Origin: Streptomyces canus
GTDB lineage: Bacteria; Actinomycetota; Actinomycetes; Streptomycetales; Streptomycetaceae
Length of the DNA: 64,000 nucleotides
Assembly (NCBI RefSeq): GCF_030815415.1
Contig: NZ_JAUSWW010000001.1
Location: forward strand, 10,230,001 to 10,294,000
Reading direction: 5' to 3'
Part shown: positions 45,368 to 53,729 of the stretch, in pieces
Position numbering within the stretch: position 1 is the first letter of the stretch
Layout: each line of letters begins with the position of its first letter
The notes under the pieces: model-generated
What the model saw: only the letters and a program-made list of their open reading frames with translations
Databases searched by the model: none
What the model was told of the DNA's origin: nothing
Program-made: the position numbers and the translations under genes

Positions 45368-45566
45368 GGCCGACTTCTTCCACCACCGGACCCGCGTCCG
45401 GCACGCCGTCCGCCAGACGGCCGAGGCCTGCTCGGGCAGGGCACGGTGTGCGTGGACGAGGGCGAAGGACGGCGACAAGCTGCTCCGTGGCGAATGGGTC
45501 ATCGACCAGCAGGAATGGCAGTGGGTGTCTGAGGACATCGAGGACCTCGACCCGAAGCAGTTCTAA
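45366..45566 (+). CDS. Small hypothetical protein divergent from ligase
   Basis: This is a 66-residue protein from ATG 45366: 'MADFFHHRTRVRHAVRQTAE', a central basic helix, and an acidic tail 'EWQWVSEDIEDLDPKQF'. GGTGAGG lies 5-9 nt upstream. The start codon overlaps that of the ligase on the other strand, so the two share a promoter region or one start is further inside. A strong terminator sits 8 bp after the stop, which supports a real transcript. Family unknown. Confidence 0.5.
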   Translation: MADFFHHRTRVRHAVRQTAEACSGRARCAWTRAKDGDKLLRGEWVIDQQEWQWVSEDIEDLDPKQF

Positions 45567-45573
45567 CTGGGCT

Positions 45574-45606
45574 CGTTGTGCCGGGCAGTTCCTGTCCGGC
45601 ACAACG
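45574..45606. terminator. Strong rho-independent-like hairpin
   Basis: CGTTGTGCCGG (45574-45584) pairs perfectly with 45596-45606 across an 11-nt loop, immediately after the small ORF. Confidence 0.75.
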
Positions 45607-45889
45607 GGTCTGTGATGAAGACGGTGGGACGAGCTGCTCGACGAGGCCGGACATTCCGGGATCGCTGTCAGCATGCTCCCCGCCACGGCCGAGGGAGTAC
45701 GCACTGTCCGTCGTGAAGCCGAAGCGGAGCACGGACTGCTCGGGTCGAGACCGTGTGCTGTGGGCGGTCGCCTCGTTGGACCTGCGGAAGCCACCGCGAT
45801 CGGATGGAGCTGTGATGGGACGGGTGAAGGCGAAGAAGCGAGGCCCCGAACCCGCGCCACGGCTGCGGGAGTTGCCTACCACCCCGTAG
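45607..45889. other. Gap with no supported gene
   Basis: About 280 bp. A 24-residue frame ending at the TAG near 45889 ('MGRVKAKKRGPEPAPRLREL') is the only protein-like stretch and is too short to support. Confidence 0.4.
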
Positions 45890-46275
45890 TCAGCGCACCG
45901 AACGGACAGCGCGCGCGGCGGACACCATCCGGCACAGCCGGGCCCAGCCCCCGGCCGTCTGCGCGAGCACGGTGATCCGCAGACGGGGCTCGTCGACGTG
46001 CGCGCCGCCGCGCACCGGCGTACGGCGCTTTCGGCCGCAGCCGCCAGCGTCCGCGGGGATGTCGGTGGTGACGGCGAGGTCGACGCCGAGAACGGGACGC
46101 ACGCCGTGGGCGGCGCCGACCGTCACGAAGCGGACCGCCCCGGTGATGCAGTCGCGGTCGGTGAGTGCGAGCGCGCTGATCCCTCGCGCCGCGGCCCGGG
46201 CCACCAGGTCCCGAGGAGGGGAGGCGCCGTAGCGGGCCGAGTAGCCGGAGGCGGTGTGCAGATGAGTAAATCCAT
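45890..46275 (-). pseudogene. Error-prone DNA polymerase (DnaE2/ImuC) N-terminal fragment
   Basis: The frame reads 'GFTHLHTASGYSARYGASPP', 'LVARAAARGISALALTDRDC' and 'FVTVGAAHGVRPVLGVDLAV', the PHP-domain N-terminus of DnaE2-type polymerases. It ends after about 120 residues with 'LRITVLAQTAGGWARLCRMV' instead of continuing to about 1100. The natural ATG (46275, with AGGAGG upstream) is one base out of frame with the rest, indicating a frameshift at codons 2-3. It is a clear relic of a mutasome gene. Confidence 0.75.
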
Positions 46276-46603
46276 CGCCTCGTGCCTCCTGTCGCTCACG
46301 CACCCCCTGCCCGGCCTGCCCCTCGCTCCCTACCCACGCCACCCCAGGAATGGTGCAGAGGTTCGATAATCGTGCCGGAGTGCAGTCCTCCGCCTGTGAC
46401 CGACTGTCTTCCGAGAGCAGATATGCGGCTGCCTGACCGTGCGCGGAGACGAACGGCCCGAGCTCGTGAACGCGGCTGTTGTGCGCGGACAGCCCGGTGA
46501 CCTCGCGGGCCCGGGCGCCGGCGGGCCGAGCGCCAGCGCGGGCACGGTGTGGTGGACGAGGCGCTGTCATGCGGATCCGCAACGCCAGGCGCACGCTGAA
46601 GTC

Positions 46604-47158
46604 ATGAACGACAAAGACACCCCAGGTCGGCCCTGGGGCCCGTCGGAGCAGCCTGCGCAGTGGGGACCACAGCCGCCGCCCGCCCCACGCAGACCGAGAT
46701 CGGCGAAGGGCGTCCTCACCCACACGGCAGCCGCCGTCCTCGGCCTCATCATCGGCGCGATCATCGGCTCAAGCACCGCGGACGACTCCGGCAGCAAGGA
46801 CACCGCGCCGTCGGCGACGGCCACGGCCACCACGACGGCGACTGAGACCGCATCGGCGCCCACCCCCACCCCCACCCCCACCCCGAGCCCGACCAAGGAG
46901 GAGGCCCCGGCCGGTGAGATCCCCGGTGACGGGACGTACGTCGTCGGCGAGGACATCAAACCCGGCACCTACCGCACCGACGGCCCCGACGACTCGGTCG
47001 TTTCAAACTGCTACTGGGCACGGCTGAGCGGAACGTCCGGCGAGTTCGACGAGATCATCGCCAACTCCAACACTGCGGGTCCCGCCACCGTGACGATCTC
47101 CGCCAGCGACGCGGCATTCCAGACCACCGGGTGCAAGACGTGGAAGAAGACCGGCTGA
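46604..47158 (+). CDS. Membrane-anchored secreted protein with GDGTY domain
   Basis: This is a 184-residue protein. A Pro-rich cytoplasmic start ('MNDKDTPGRPWGPSEQPAQW') leads to a TM helix 'AAAVLGLIIGAIIGSSTA', then a Thr/Ala/Pro stalk with TP repeats (about residues 70-100). A compact extracellular domain follows: 'AGEIPGDGTYVVGEDIKPGT', 'CYWARLSGTSGEFDEIIANS' and 'AAFQTTGCKTWKK', with two Cys. It is the intact paralogue of 20691-21211. The domain is frequent in streptomycete surface proteins, but I know of no function. ATG 46604. Confidence 0.75.
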   Translation: MNDKDTPGRPWGPSEQPAQWGPQPPPAPRRPRSAKGVLTHTAAAVLGLIIGAIIGSSTADDSGSKDTAPSATATATTTATETASAPTPTPTPTPSPTKEEAPAGEIPGDGTYVVGEDIKPGTYRTDGPDDSVVSNCYWARLSGTSGEFDEIIANSNTAGPATVTISASDAAFQTTGCKTWKKTG

Positions 47159-47250
47159 CGGCGCTGGCACCACGCTGGTCATCGGGCGGACTGCGTCCAC
47201 AGCCCACCGCTGACCTCTGGAGCGAACGAGGCCGCCGAACCGGTTCTTGG

Positions 47251-47903
47251 TCAGCCGGCTGGTGTGACGACGACGATGGTTTCCTCGCACGGGCCGCCCG
47301 CGAAGACCTTCAGGGATTCGAGTTCGGCCGGATCGGCGGTCAGACTCCAGCGCAGTTTCGTGCCCACCCACTCGGCGGCGTAGCGGCAGTGCTGGTGGGC
47401 GGCTGATGGCAGCCACTGGGCCGGGTCCTGGTCGGCTTTCTGACGGTTGCTGCGGGCGGTGACCGCGACCAGCGAGGCGGGGGCCCTCTGGTCGTTGGCG
47501 TAGGCCTCGCGGCGTGCCGGTGTCCAGGCGGAGGCGCCCGAGTTCCAGGCTTTGGCCAGCGGCACCATGTGGTCGATGTCCAGAGCGCTGGCAGAGGTGA
47601 GCGCCTGGCCGTCGTGGTACGACAGCCACCGGCCGCCGGTCAGAGCGCACCCCGGGCCGACAGCGGGTGCCTCGACGGCCTCACTGAGCAGGACTTCCTG
47701 ACGGGTATCGCAGCCGTCGGCGGCATCCTCGCCGGTGTTCCAGTGCCGGAACTTGGCGCGGTCGTAGCCATCCCGGCTCTCGGCGGCGCTCGTGAGTTTT
47801 CCGAGAGCATCGGCTGCACCGCCTGAACCGGCGCGGCCGGGAGGGTGAGCGGAGAGAGAACGAGGGCGAGCGGGAGCGGCCCGCGCAGCAGAGTCTTGAT
47901 CAC
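47251..47903 (-). pseudogene. Secreted HNH-family nuclease, frameshift after signal peptide
   Basis: The body (47251 to about 47815) is an HNH/DUF1524-type domain: 'SRDGYDRAKFRHWN', then 'ALDIDHMVPLAKAWNSGASA' with the D-H-M catalytic strand, 'TPARREAYANDQ' and 'VTARSNRQKADQDPAQWLP'. A signal-peptide-like stretch, 'LLRGPLPLALVLSPLTLPAA', occurs just upstream but in another frame. One base must be gained or lost near 47820 to join them. Either a recent frameshift or a sequence error has separated the export signal from the nuclease. Intact relatives are exported nucleases. Confidence 0.7.
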
Positions 47904-48217
47904 CCTCCTTGGGATAGTGGGCAGACGGCCTGCCGCAGAGGGCATCGACGACTGCTTCACCCGGCCGGGCGTGGAGGTTCACCGCAGGAATGTTCGCCCA
48001 GGCATGGGCTCCGGGATACCCGACCTCAGCTGCTTCGCCTTCTGGCCTGGTGCGCTGTCGTGGTGCACTGTCGAATCAGCCGCCCCGGTGCGGGCCCAAC
48101 ACGTCAAGGAGTCCTACCAGTTGACCTCCCAGCCGATCGACTTACAGCCGGTATACGATCCCGCCCGGGGGTGGGCCCACTTCGTCCTCTACACCGAACC
48201 CGACCGCGGCTTCGCCA

Positions 48218-48798
48218 GTGACGGAGGTGGCCAAGGGCGACGAGCCGGACTCGGCGGTGCCCTTGGCCACCTCCTGGAGGTCTCCCAACTGCTCCTGGCC
48301 GGCGGCCGCCTGGGCGCCCACGAGGACATCGTCCCCGACGAGCGCTACGAGCCCGACCTGGGCCCGGAACCGGACGTCGACCATCTCCGCGAGAACTTCG
48401 CCCGCCTGCTGGAGCCGGTCGGCGTCTACTCCGAGGTCTTCGACCCCTACGAGCCCCGTAAGGCCCCCGTGCCGGCCCGGATCTCCGACGACCTCGCCGA
48501 CGTCATCACCGACCTGCGCCACGGCATGGCCCACTACCGTGCCGGCCGCACCACCGAGGCCCTGTGGTGGTGGCAGTTCTCCTACTTCTCCAACTGGGGC
48601 TCCACGGCGTCGGCGACGCTGAGGGCCTTGCAGTCGGTGGTCGCCCATGTCTGCCTGAACCAGCCCCTGGAGGAACTGGACGGCCTCGACACCGACCAGG
48701 CCATGGGGGACGAGACCCTGGAGTTCGAGGCGGGCCGGGTGATGGCGGAGGAGATCGCGGGGCCGCTGGGAATTACCGGTACAGGACGATCGAGTTGA
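48218..48798 (+). pseudogene. DUF5063-like protein, deleted and frameshifted
   Basis: 'VTEVAKGDEPDSAVP' appears in one frame (48218 on). The rest, 'LLEVSQLLLAGGRLGAHEDI' and 'VPDERYEPDLGPEPDVDHLR' through 'VMAEEIAGPLG', is in another, with a two-base net insertion near 48265. The N-terminal 30 or so residues normally preceding 'VTEVAKG' are missing. The long C-terminal part is well preserved and could still be made as a fusion to upstream sequence from 47845. DUF5063 proteins are small helical proteins of unknown role in actinobacteria. Confidence 0.65.
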
Positions 48799-49159
48799 TC
48801 GGGGTCAGGTTCAGGTACTCCCCGTAGCCGGGGCCCAGGACCTTGCTGCAGTCGCCGGTGCCGTTGTAGCCGGTGCACAGCTTCACGTACGCGTCCTCGA
48901 ACGGGCCGTTCTGGTTGTTCAGGACCCAGTGCTGGTTGACCTGGTTCGACAGGTTGTAGGTGCCGTAGCGGAAGTACTTGTTGGTGATGTCGCCGGCGCC
49001 GATGTTCTCGAGGCGGCCCTCGGCGTAGATGCAGACGTTGCCGTCCGGGCAGCCGGCCCAGTCCCCCTGAGCGGCGGCGGTGGCGCCGGTCGCGCCCGTG
49101 AGCACGGTGGTGCCGGTCGCGGCGGCCACGGCCAGCAGGTTGCGGAGCTTGTTCCTCAT
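48773..49159 (-). CDS. Secreted peptidase-inhibitor-I36-like protein
   Basis: This is a 128-residue protein from ATG 49159. The signal peptide is 'MRNKLRNLLAVAAATGTTVL' followed by 'TGATGATAAA'. The mature domain 'WAGCPDGNVCIYAEGRLENI' with a following Tyr/Asn-rich beta pattern and a Cys pair ('VKLCTGYNGTGDCSKVLG') matches the I36/SMI-type inhibitors and beta/gamma-crystallin-like small proteins of Streptomyces. A protease-inhibitor role is by family only. Its 3' end overlaps the convergent DUF5063 relic by about 26 bp. Confidence 0.8.
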   Translation of the reverse strand: MRNKLRNLLAVAAATGTTVLTGATGATAAAQGDWAGCPDGNVCIYAEGRLENIGAGDITNKYFRYGTYNLSNQVNQHWVLNNQNGPFEDAYVKLCTGYNGTGDCSKVLGPGYGEYLNLTPINSIVLYR

Positions 49160-49294
49160 GGTGGTTCCCTTCCTGGCTCTGTTTGACATGGCCCATGTCT
49201 ACCGGGGGCGTTGCCGGGCGGGTACCTGACAGTTGTCAGGGTGGAAACGCCCGCCTGGGCCCTGCCGGGCGGTGGCCTCCCGCATGATGGTCGT

Positions 49295-49684
49295 ATGGCG
49301 AGTCGGTCAAGGGCATGGATGTGGACGGGAATCGGCCTCTTCGTCGCCGGGGCCGTGGGACTGGTCGTCGGGGGCCTGCTGGACGTCGACGCGGCGGATC
49401 CCTGGGCGAATGTGGCCGGGGGCACGGCGGGGCTCCTCGGGCTGGCGCTGACGGTGTACGCCCTGCTCGGCCCGGCACCCGCGGCAGCGGTGACCGCGAG
49501 AGGCACCCGTTCCGTCGCGGCGGGCGGCGGCATCGGCTCCGTCGCGGCGGGCGGCGGCATCGGCTCCGCCGCCACGGGGGGCGGGGCTCGCGCGGCGGCA
49601 CCCTCCACGATGCCCCCCTCGCCGGCGAGGCCGGCCCCGGGCCCCGTCACCGCCTCGGCGAGCGGTCGGTGTAGACGGGTTTGA
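49295..49684 (+). CDS. Hypothetical membrane protein, C-terminus fused to IS debris
   Basis: From ATG 49295 the protein has two TM helices ('WMWTGIGLFVAGAVGLVVGG' and 'GTAGLLGLALTVYALLGPA') and a low-complexity tail with a repeated 'SVAAGGGIGS' unit, a 33-bp DNA tandem repeat. The last residues run into an IS256 transposase fragment on the other strand (from about 49665), so the natural C-terminus is probably lost. Confidence 0.5.
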   Translation: MASRSRAWMWTGIGLFVAGAVGLVVGGLLDVDAADPWANVAGGTAGLLGLALTVYALLGPAPAAAVTARGTRSVAAGGGIGSVAAGGGIGSAATGGGARAAAPSTMPPSPARPAPGPVTASASGRCRRV

Positions 49685-50003
49685 GGGCCCCTGCGATCTT
49701 GTCCCAGTCCTGGCGGGCGGCGTAACGGAACGAGTTCCGCAGCAGGTGAACGACGCACGTCTGGACGATGGTGCGAGGCCAGACGGTCTCCACGGCTTCG
49801 GGGAGTCCTTCGAGCCCGTCGCAGACCAGCATGAGCACGTCGTCCAGGCCGCGGTTCTTCAGCTCGGTGAACACGTGCAGCCGGTACTTGGCTCCCTCGC
49901 CGCCGTCGCCGGCCCAGATGCCGAGGATGTCGCGGGTGCCGTCCACCGTCACCGCCATCACCACGTAGATGGGACGGTTCGCGACCTTCCCATCTCCGAT
50001 CTT
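49665..50003 (-). pseudogene. IS256-family transposase fragment
   Basis: The minus-strand frame reads 'GDGKVANRPIYVVMAVTVDG', 'RDILGIWAGDGGEGAKYRLH', 'LVCDGLEGLPEAVETVWPRT' and 'VVHLLRNSFRYAARQDWDKI', the central DDE region of an IS256 transposase. It is cut on the N-terminal side by the ISL3 element at 50004 and on the C-terminal side at about 49665. The missing N-terminal half is not found beyond the ISL3, so insertion was accompanied or followed by a deletion. Confidence 0.85.
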
Positions 50004-51702
50004 GGTTCTGTCGACGATCTTGTGATCCGGACGGGTGAGCACGTTGCTCCGCCTGTTTGCGATCATGCATCGGGTGCTCTCGTGATGTGCTCCTCGAGCT
50101 GTTTCCGTACCTGTCCGCGTTGCTGATCGAGGAGGTCGAGCGGAGGCCGGACCAGGTAGTGCTGAGAACGCGGGTGCGGGCGGCGACTGGGTCCTGTCGG
50201 TGCGGTCAGAGCTCGGCCCGGGTGCACGGTCGGTACGTACGTAGGCTGCGTGATGTCGCCGTGGGCGGGCTCGGTGTCGTGATCGAGTTATGCGTGCGCC
50301 GCTTCCGCTGCGAGAACCCTGCCTGCACGGCGGTGACGTTCGCCGAACAGATCTCAGGACTGACCACCCCGCACAGTCGGTATACCCCGCTGCTGCGCGA
50401 GGTGTTGACGCAGATCGGGCTGGCCCTGGCCGGCCGGGCAGGAGCCCGGCTGGCGTCCGCGGTCGGCCTCACCATAGGCAAGGACACGCTGTTGCGGCTG
50501 GTCAGGGCTCTGCCCGAGCCGGAGATCGGCAAGGTGGAGATCCTCGGCGTCGACGACTTCGCCTTCCGCAAGGGCCGCCACTACGGCACGGTATTGATCG
50601 ACATGGCCAGCCACCGGCCGCTGCACCTCTACGACGGCCGCGAAGGCGAGGACCTGGCTGCCTGGCTCCGCGATCACCCGGAGGTGAGGGTCATTTGCCG
50701 GGACCGTTCCAGCGGTTACGCGGAGGGCGCTCGGGTCGGGGCGCCGCAGGCCGAACAGGTCGCGGATCGCTATCACCTGTGGGCCAACCTCGGCCAGGCG
50801 GTCGAGAAGACGGTCAACGCCCATCGCTCCCGCCTGGCCGAACCGTCTCCCGGCTCGGCCTCCGGCCCCGACCACGTGGAGGTGGAGCCCGAGGTGGTCC
50901 AGCCTGCGAAAGACCTGAAGATCGTGATCCGGCTGCGTGAGCAGCATGCCGCCGCCCATGAGCTGTGGCAGCAGGGGATGTCGAAGGCGGCGATCGGCCG
51001 GAAGCTCGGGCTGCACCAGGCCACCGTCCGCAAACTGGTCAACGCCCCTTCCGCCGATGATGTCGTGGCCAAGAGCCTCCAACGAGCGCATGTCGTCGAC
51101 CCCTACGTCGGCTACGTACACCAGCGCTGGAATGAGGGCGTCAGGAACGCCGCCCAGCTCTACCGCGAGATCCAGCAACTCGGCTATCCCGGCGGCGAGT
51201 TGGCTGTTCAGCGGCATCTGCGGCGCTACCGGACCGGGCGCGGACACGCACCCGACCCGGGACCGAAGCCCCCATCGGTCCGCGAGGTCACCTCCTGGAT
51301 GATGACCCACCCCGAGCATCTGCGGGACGAGGACGCCGACAAGCTGCACCGACTGCGTGAACGCGATCCCGAACTCGACCGGCTCACTGTTCACATCAGG
51401 AAGTTCGCCGCGATGATGACCGGCCGCCACGGTGACCGCCTCGAAGAATGGATCACCGACGTCGAACGGGACAGTCTGGCTCCGCTTGCGGGCTTCGCCC
51501 GCAACCTCCGCCGCGACTTCGACGCGGTCCGCAACGGGCTGTCTCTGCCGCACAGTTCCGGCGCCGTCGAGGGCAACATCAACCGGCTGAAGATGCTGAA
51601 ACGCCAGATGTTCGGCAGGGCCAGCCTCGATCTCCTTCGCAAACGCGTCCTGCTCACACGGTGAGCCTCGACCGTCCGGATCACAAGATCGTCGACAGAA
51701 CC
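50004..51702 (+). mobile_element. ISL3-family insertion sequence
   Basis: Perfect 31-bp inverted repeats, GGTTCTGTCGACGATC... (50004-50034) and its mirror (51672-51702), bound a 1699-bp element with a single intact transposase. Flanking octamers (CCGATCTT and TCTAACGG) do not match, so no target duplication is preserved. Confidence 0.9.
50057..51664 (+). CDS. ISL3-family transposase, intact
   Basis: This is a 535-residue protein; a start at 'VLLELFPYLSALLIEEVE' (GTG near 50084) is also plausible. The zinc-finger N-terminus shows 'RAATGSCRCGQSSARVHGRY' and 'RRFRCENPACTAVTFAEQIS'. The catalytic Asp residues are in 'VEILGVDDFAFRKG' and 'VRVICRDRSSGYAEG', and the Glu in 'SSGAVEGNINRLKMLKRQMF'. 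A helix-turn-helix insert 'MSKAAIGRKLGLHQATVRKL' is present. It is full length, with the inverted repeat 8 bp after the stop, so the element is probably still mobile. Confidence 0.92.
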   Translation: MRSCIGCSRDVLLELFPYLSALLIEEVERRPDQVVLRTRVRAATGSCRCGQSSARVHGRYVRRLRDVAVGGLGVVIELCVRRFRCENPACTAVTFAEQISGLTTPHSRYTPLLREVLTQIGLALAGRAGARLASAVGLTIGKDTLLRLVRALPEPEIGKVEILGVDDFAFRKGRHYGTVLIDMASHRPLHLYDGREGEDLAAWLRDHPEVRVICRDRSSGYAEGARVGAPQAEQVADRYHLWANLGQAVEKTVNAHRSRLAEPSPGSASGPDHVEVEPEVVQPAKDLKIVIRLREQHAAAHELWQQGMSKAAIGRKLGLHQATVRKLVNAPSADDVVAKSLQRAHVVDPYVGYVHQRWNEGVRNAAQLYREIQQLGYPGGELAVQRHLRRYRTGRGHAPDPGPKPPSVREVTSWMMTHPEHLRDEDADKLHRLRERDPELDRLTVHIRKFAAMMTGRHGDRLEEWITDVERDSLAPLAGFARNLRRDFDAVRNGLSLPHSSGAVEGNINRLKMLKRQMFGRASLDLLRKRVLLTR

Positions 51703-51704
51703 TC

Positions 51705-51908
51705 TAACGGCCCTGTCTCACATTCGGTGGTGACAGAGCGTCATCCCTACTATGCCTGGTCCGAGCTCCGAGGAAAGCAGTCGCAGGCGGGTCGTCGAGC
51801 GGAGCGTGCATGGTGTCGACGGTCGCTTCACTCATGCTGGTCTGGGGGTGTTACTGCCAGCCACGGCAGCTACTTACCGTTACCACCGAATGTGGGACAG
51901 GGCCGTTA
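51705..51908. repeat. 204-bp MITE-like element
   Basis: TAACGGCCCTGTCTCACATT... (51705-51730) and 51883-51908 form a 26-bp inverted repeat with one mismatch. The 150-bp interior has no gene. It abuts the ISL3 end. It is probably a non-autonomous derivative of an IS with GGCCCTGTC ends. Confidence 0.7.
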
Positions 51909-52015
51909 AATTGACACACCCCTGCCCGACCGGGCGAACGGGTGGCAGCAGGGCACGCTGCGGCAGATCTACTACTGGACCGTGACGGTAACGAATGATT
52001 TCTCAGATACGCGTG

Positions 52016-52447
52016 ATGGCGCGATTCCGAAGGTGGACCATGGACGGGCAGCGCCTGGCAGTGGCCGACAGGGTCTTCCGGGTGCTGGCCGTGGTGGTGC
52101 TGGCGGCTGGGTATCTGGGCCTGTGCTCGTTGCTGTTCCCCGCGCGAGCGGGGGTGCCGGAGCTGTTGCGGGACGTGCGAGAAGGTGACGTGTCCGTGGT
52201 ACAGGTCGTCAGCCCGGATGTCGGCGAGGTGCGGGTCTTCTGGTCGGCCGGATATTTGCAAGACTACGAGTTCACGTACCACTACAGGGTCAGTCCGCTC
52301 TTGCCGGAAGCCGAGCAGTTCACTGCGGACATCAGGGAGCAGCTTGGTGAGAAGGCCGATGGTGTGACCTTCGAGGAAGGTGACCGATTGGATGCCTTGG
52401 GCGTCCTGGATCTCAGGAGAAACGCGACGCCCTCGACCGGCCACTGA
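52016..52447 (+). CDS. Hypothetical membrane-anchored protein, C-terminus altered by IS5 insertion
   Basis: The start is ATG 52016 or 52040, giving 135-143 residues. A TM helix 'VLAVVVLAAGYLGLCSLLFP' near the N-terminus is followed by an extracytoplasmic domain with 'EGDVSVVQVVSPDVGEVRVF', 'WSAGYLQDYEFTYHYRVSPL' and 'GVTFEEGDRLDALGVLDLRR'. The stop codon (TGA 52445-52447) is formed at the junction with the IS5 element starting at 52446, so the original reading frame probably extended further. Function unknown. Confidence 0.6.
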   Translation: MARFRRWTMDGQRLAVADRVFRVLAVVVLAAGYLGLCSLLFPARAGVPELLRDVREGDVSVVQVVSPDVGEVRVFWSAGYLQDYEFTYHYRVSPLLPEAEQFTADIREQLGEKADGVTFEEGDRLDALGVLDLRRNATPSTGH

Positions 52448-53322
52448 GGTCTTTCAGAGCGGCCGCCGATCGAGTTGACAAGCACTGTGGCCAGAACGCA
52501 CAAGGCTCCCGTGCCGTTGAGGGAGGTGTTCGAAGTCTCAACCCATCGGCGCAGGGGCCTTGTTGGTCCCTCATCCTGCCGCACTCGACCTGCCCCATGC
52601 GCTCATCGAGTGGGTGACGATGCTCATCGTCACCCACGAGGGTGACCGTCGCTGCAAGCTCCCGCCGCGCACCAGCGTGCTCTGGTCGCTCTGGTGTACC
52701 TGCGCAAACACGAGCCCCTCGCGCAGATCGCCGCCGGGTTCGGCATCTCGGTCGGCACCGCGCACGCCTACACCACCGCGGTCATCGATCTCCTGGCCGC
52801 CCGTGCGCCCGGTCTGCTGCGCTCTCTGCGCGAGGCAGACCCCGAGTTCGTCCTGCTCGACGGCACCCTGGCCGAGTGCGACCGCCTCGGCGACGGCCGC
52901 GCCGACTACTCGGCCAAACACCGCCGCCACGGGGTCAACGTGCAGGTGGTCACCGACCCACGCGGCGAGGTGCTGGGGCTGTCACCGGCCCTGCCGGGGC
53001 GCTGCCATGACCTGACCGCGGCCCGTGCCCATCGGATCATCAGGATCTGCGAGCGCCAAGGGGTGCCGATCCTGGCCGACCGTGCCTACATCGGTGCCGG
53101 CGAGTGGGTAACCACACCGGCCAGACGACCTCCCGGAGGCGAGCTGACACTCACCCAACAGACCGTCAACCGGACGCTGTCGAAGGCGCGGGCCCCGGTC
53201 GAGGGCGGCGTTGCCCGCCTGAAGTCCTGGCGGATCTTCCGCAAAGCGCGGTGCAGCCCGAATCGAATGACGTCAATCGCAGCAGCGGTCCTCACTCTGG
53301 AGCGGCAACGCTGAAAGACCTC
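52446..53322 (+). mobile_element. IS5-family (IS112-like) element with 3-bp duplication
   Basis: GAGGTCTTTCAG (52446-52457) is mirrored at 53311-53322. The trinucleotide ACT flanks both sides (52443-52445 and 53323-53325). The 877-bp interior carries one frameshifted transposase. Ends and short duplication fit an IS5-group element. Confidence 0.8.
52560..53314 (+). pseudogene. IS5-family (DDE_4-type) transposase, frameshifted
   Basis: The N-terminal frame gives 'ALDLPHALIEWVTMLIVTHE'. Near 52668 a two-base GC insertion shifts reading to 'HQRALVALVYLRKHEPLAQI' and 'AAGFGISVGTAHAYTTAVID'. The DDE_Tnp_4 core follows: 'EFVLLDGTLAECDRLGDGRA', 'YSAKHRRHGVNVQVVTDPRG', 'ALPGRCHDLTAARAHRI', 'VPILADRAYIGAGEWVTTPA' and 'PVEGGVARLKSWRIFRKARC'. 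Only the one frameshift separates it from an active gene. Confidence 0.8.
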
Positions 53323-53374
53323 ACTGCATCGACTCCACTCGATGCGCACCACTCCCGCGCCGCCGGCCGCACCG

Positions 53375-53489
53375 GTGCGCACAGCCCACCGAGTGGGTGC
53401 GCACCGGATGGACGGTGGTGCGCATCGTGGTGCGCACGGATGGACTCGGTGCGCACCGGGTGGGTGCGCACCCCCGCACCGGTGCGCAC
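53375..53489. repeat. Array of the palindrome GTGCGCAC
   Basis: The octamer occurs at 53375, 53397, 53430, 53449, 53464 and 53482, with a one-mismatch copy (GTGCGCAT) at 53418. Spacing is 12-22 bp. A weaker TGCGCACC precedes at 53343. No convincing gene crosses it. It directly follows the IS5 element. Confidence 0.75.
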
Positions 53490-53729
53490 CCACCCGCACG
53501 GTGGCGCGGTCAGCGGTGCAGAGCCACCACGGTCTCCACCAGCGCACGGGCCCGCTCCACTTGCTCATCGCGCAGCGCCTGCAGAGTCCGGACGACGTGG
53601 AGTGCGGGTGGTCCTCGCCGAGGTGGTTGTGGAACGGGCCCAGCTGCTCATCACCGAGGAGGCGTGAACACCCCTGCCTCCGCGGCCGTTTCGCTCCTCG
53701 GCGGATCACCCATCAGTCGATCGCGGTGG
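53490..53729. other. Short gene fragment and spacer before the FHA gene
   Basis: On the minus strand, 53509-53600 encodes 'HVVRTLQALRDEQVERARAL' then 'VETVVALHR', a natural-looking amphipathic helix, but it lacks a start or longer context. I could not assign it. Confidence 0.35.

Noticed and set aside
53375..53489. Streptomyces telomere or parS site
   Set aside because: The palindrome GTGCGCAC differs from parS (GTTTCACGTGAAAC), and the foldback arrangement of telomeric ends is absent.
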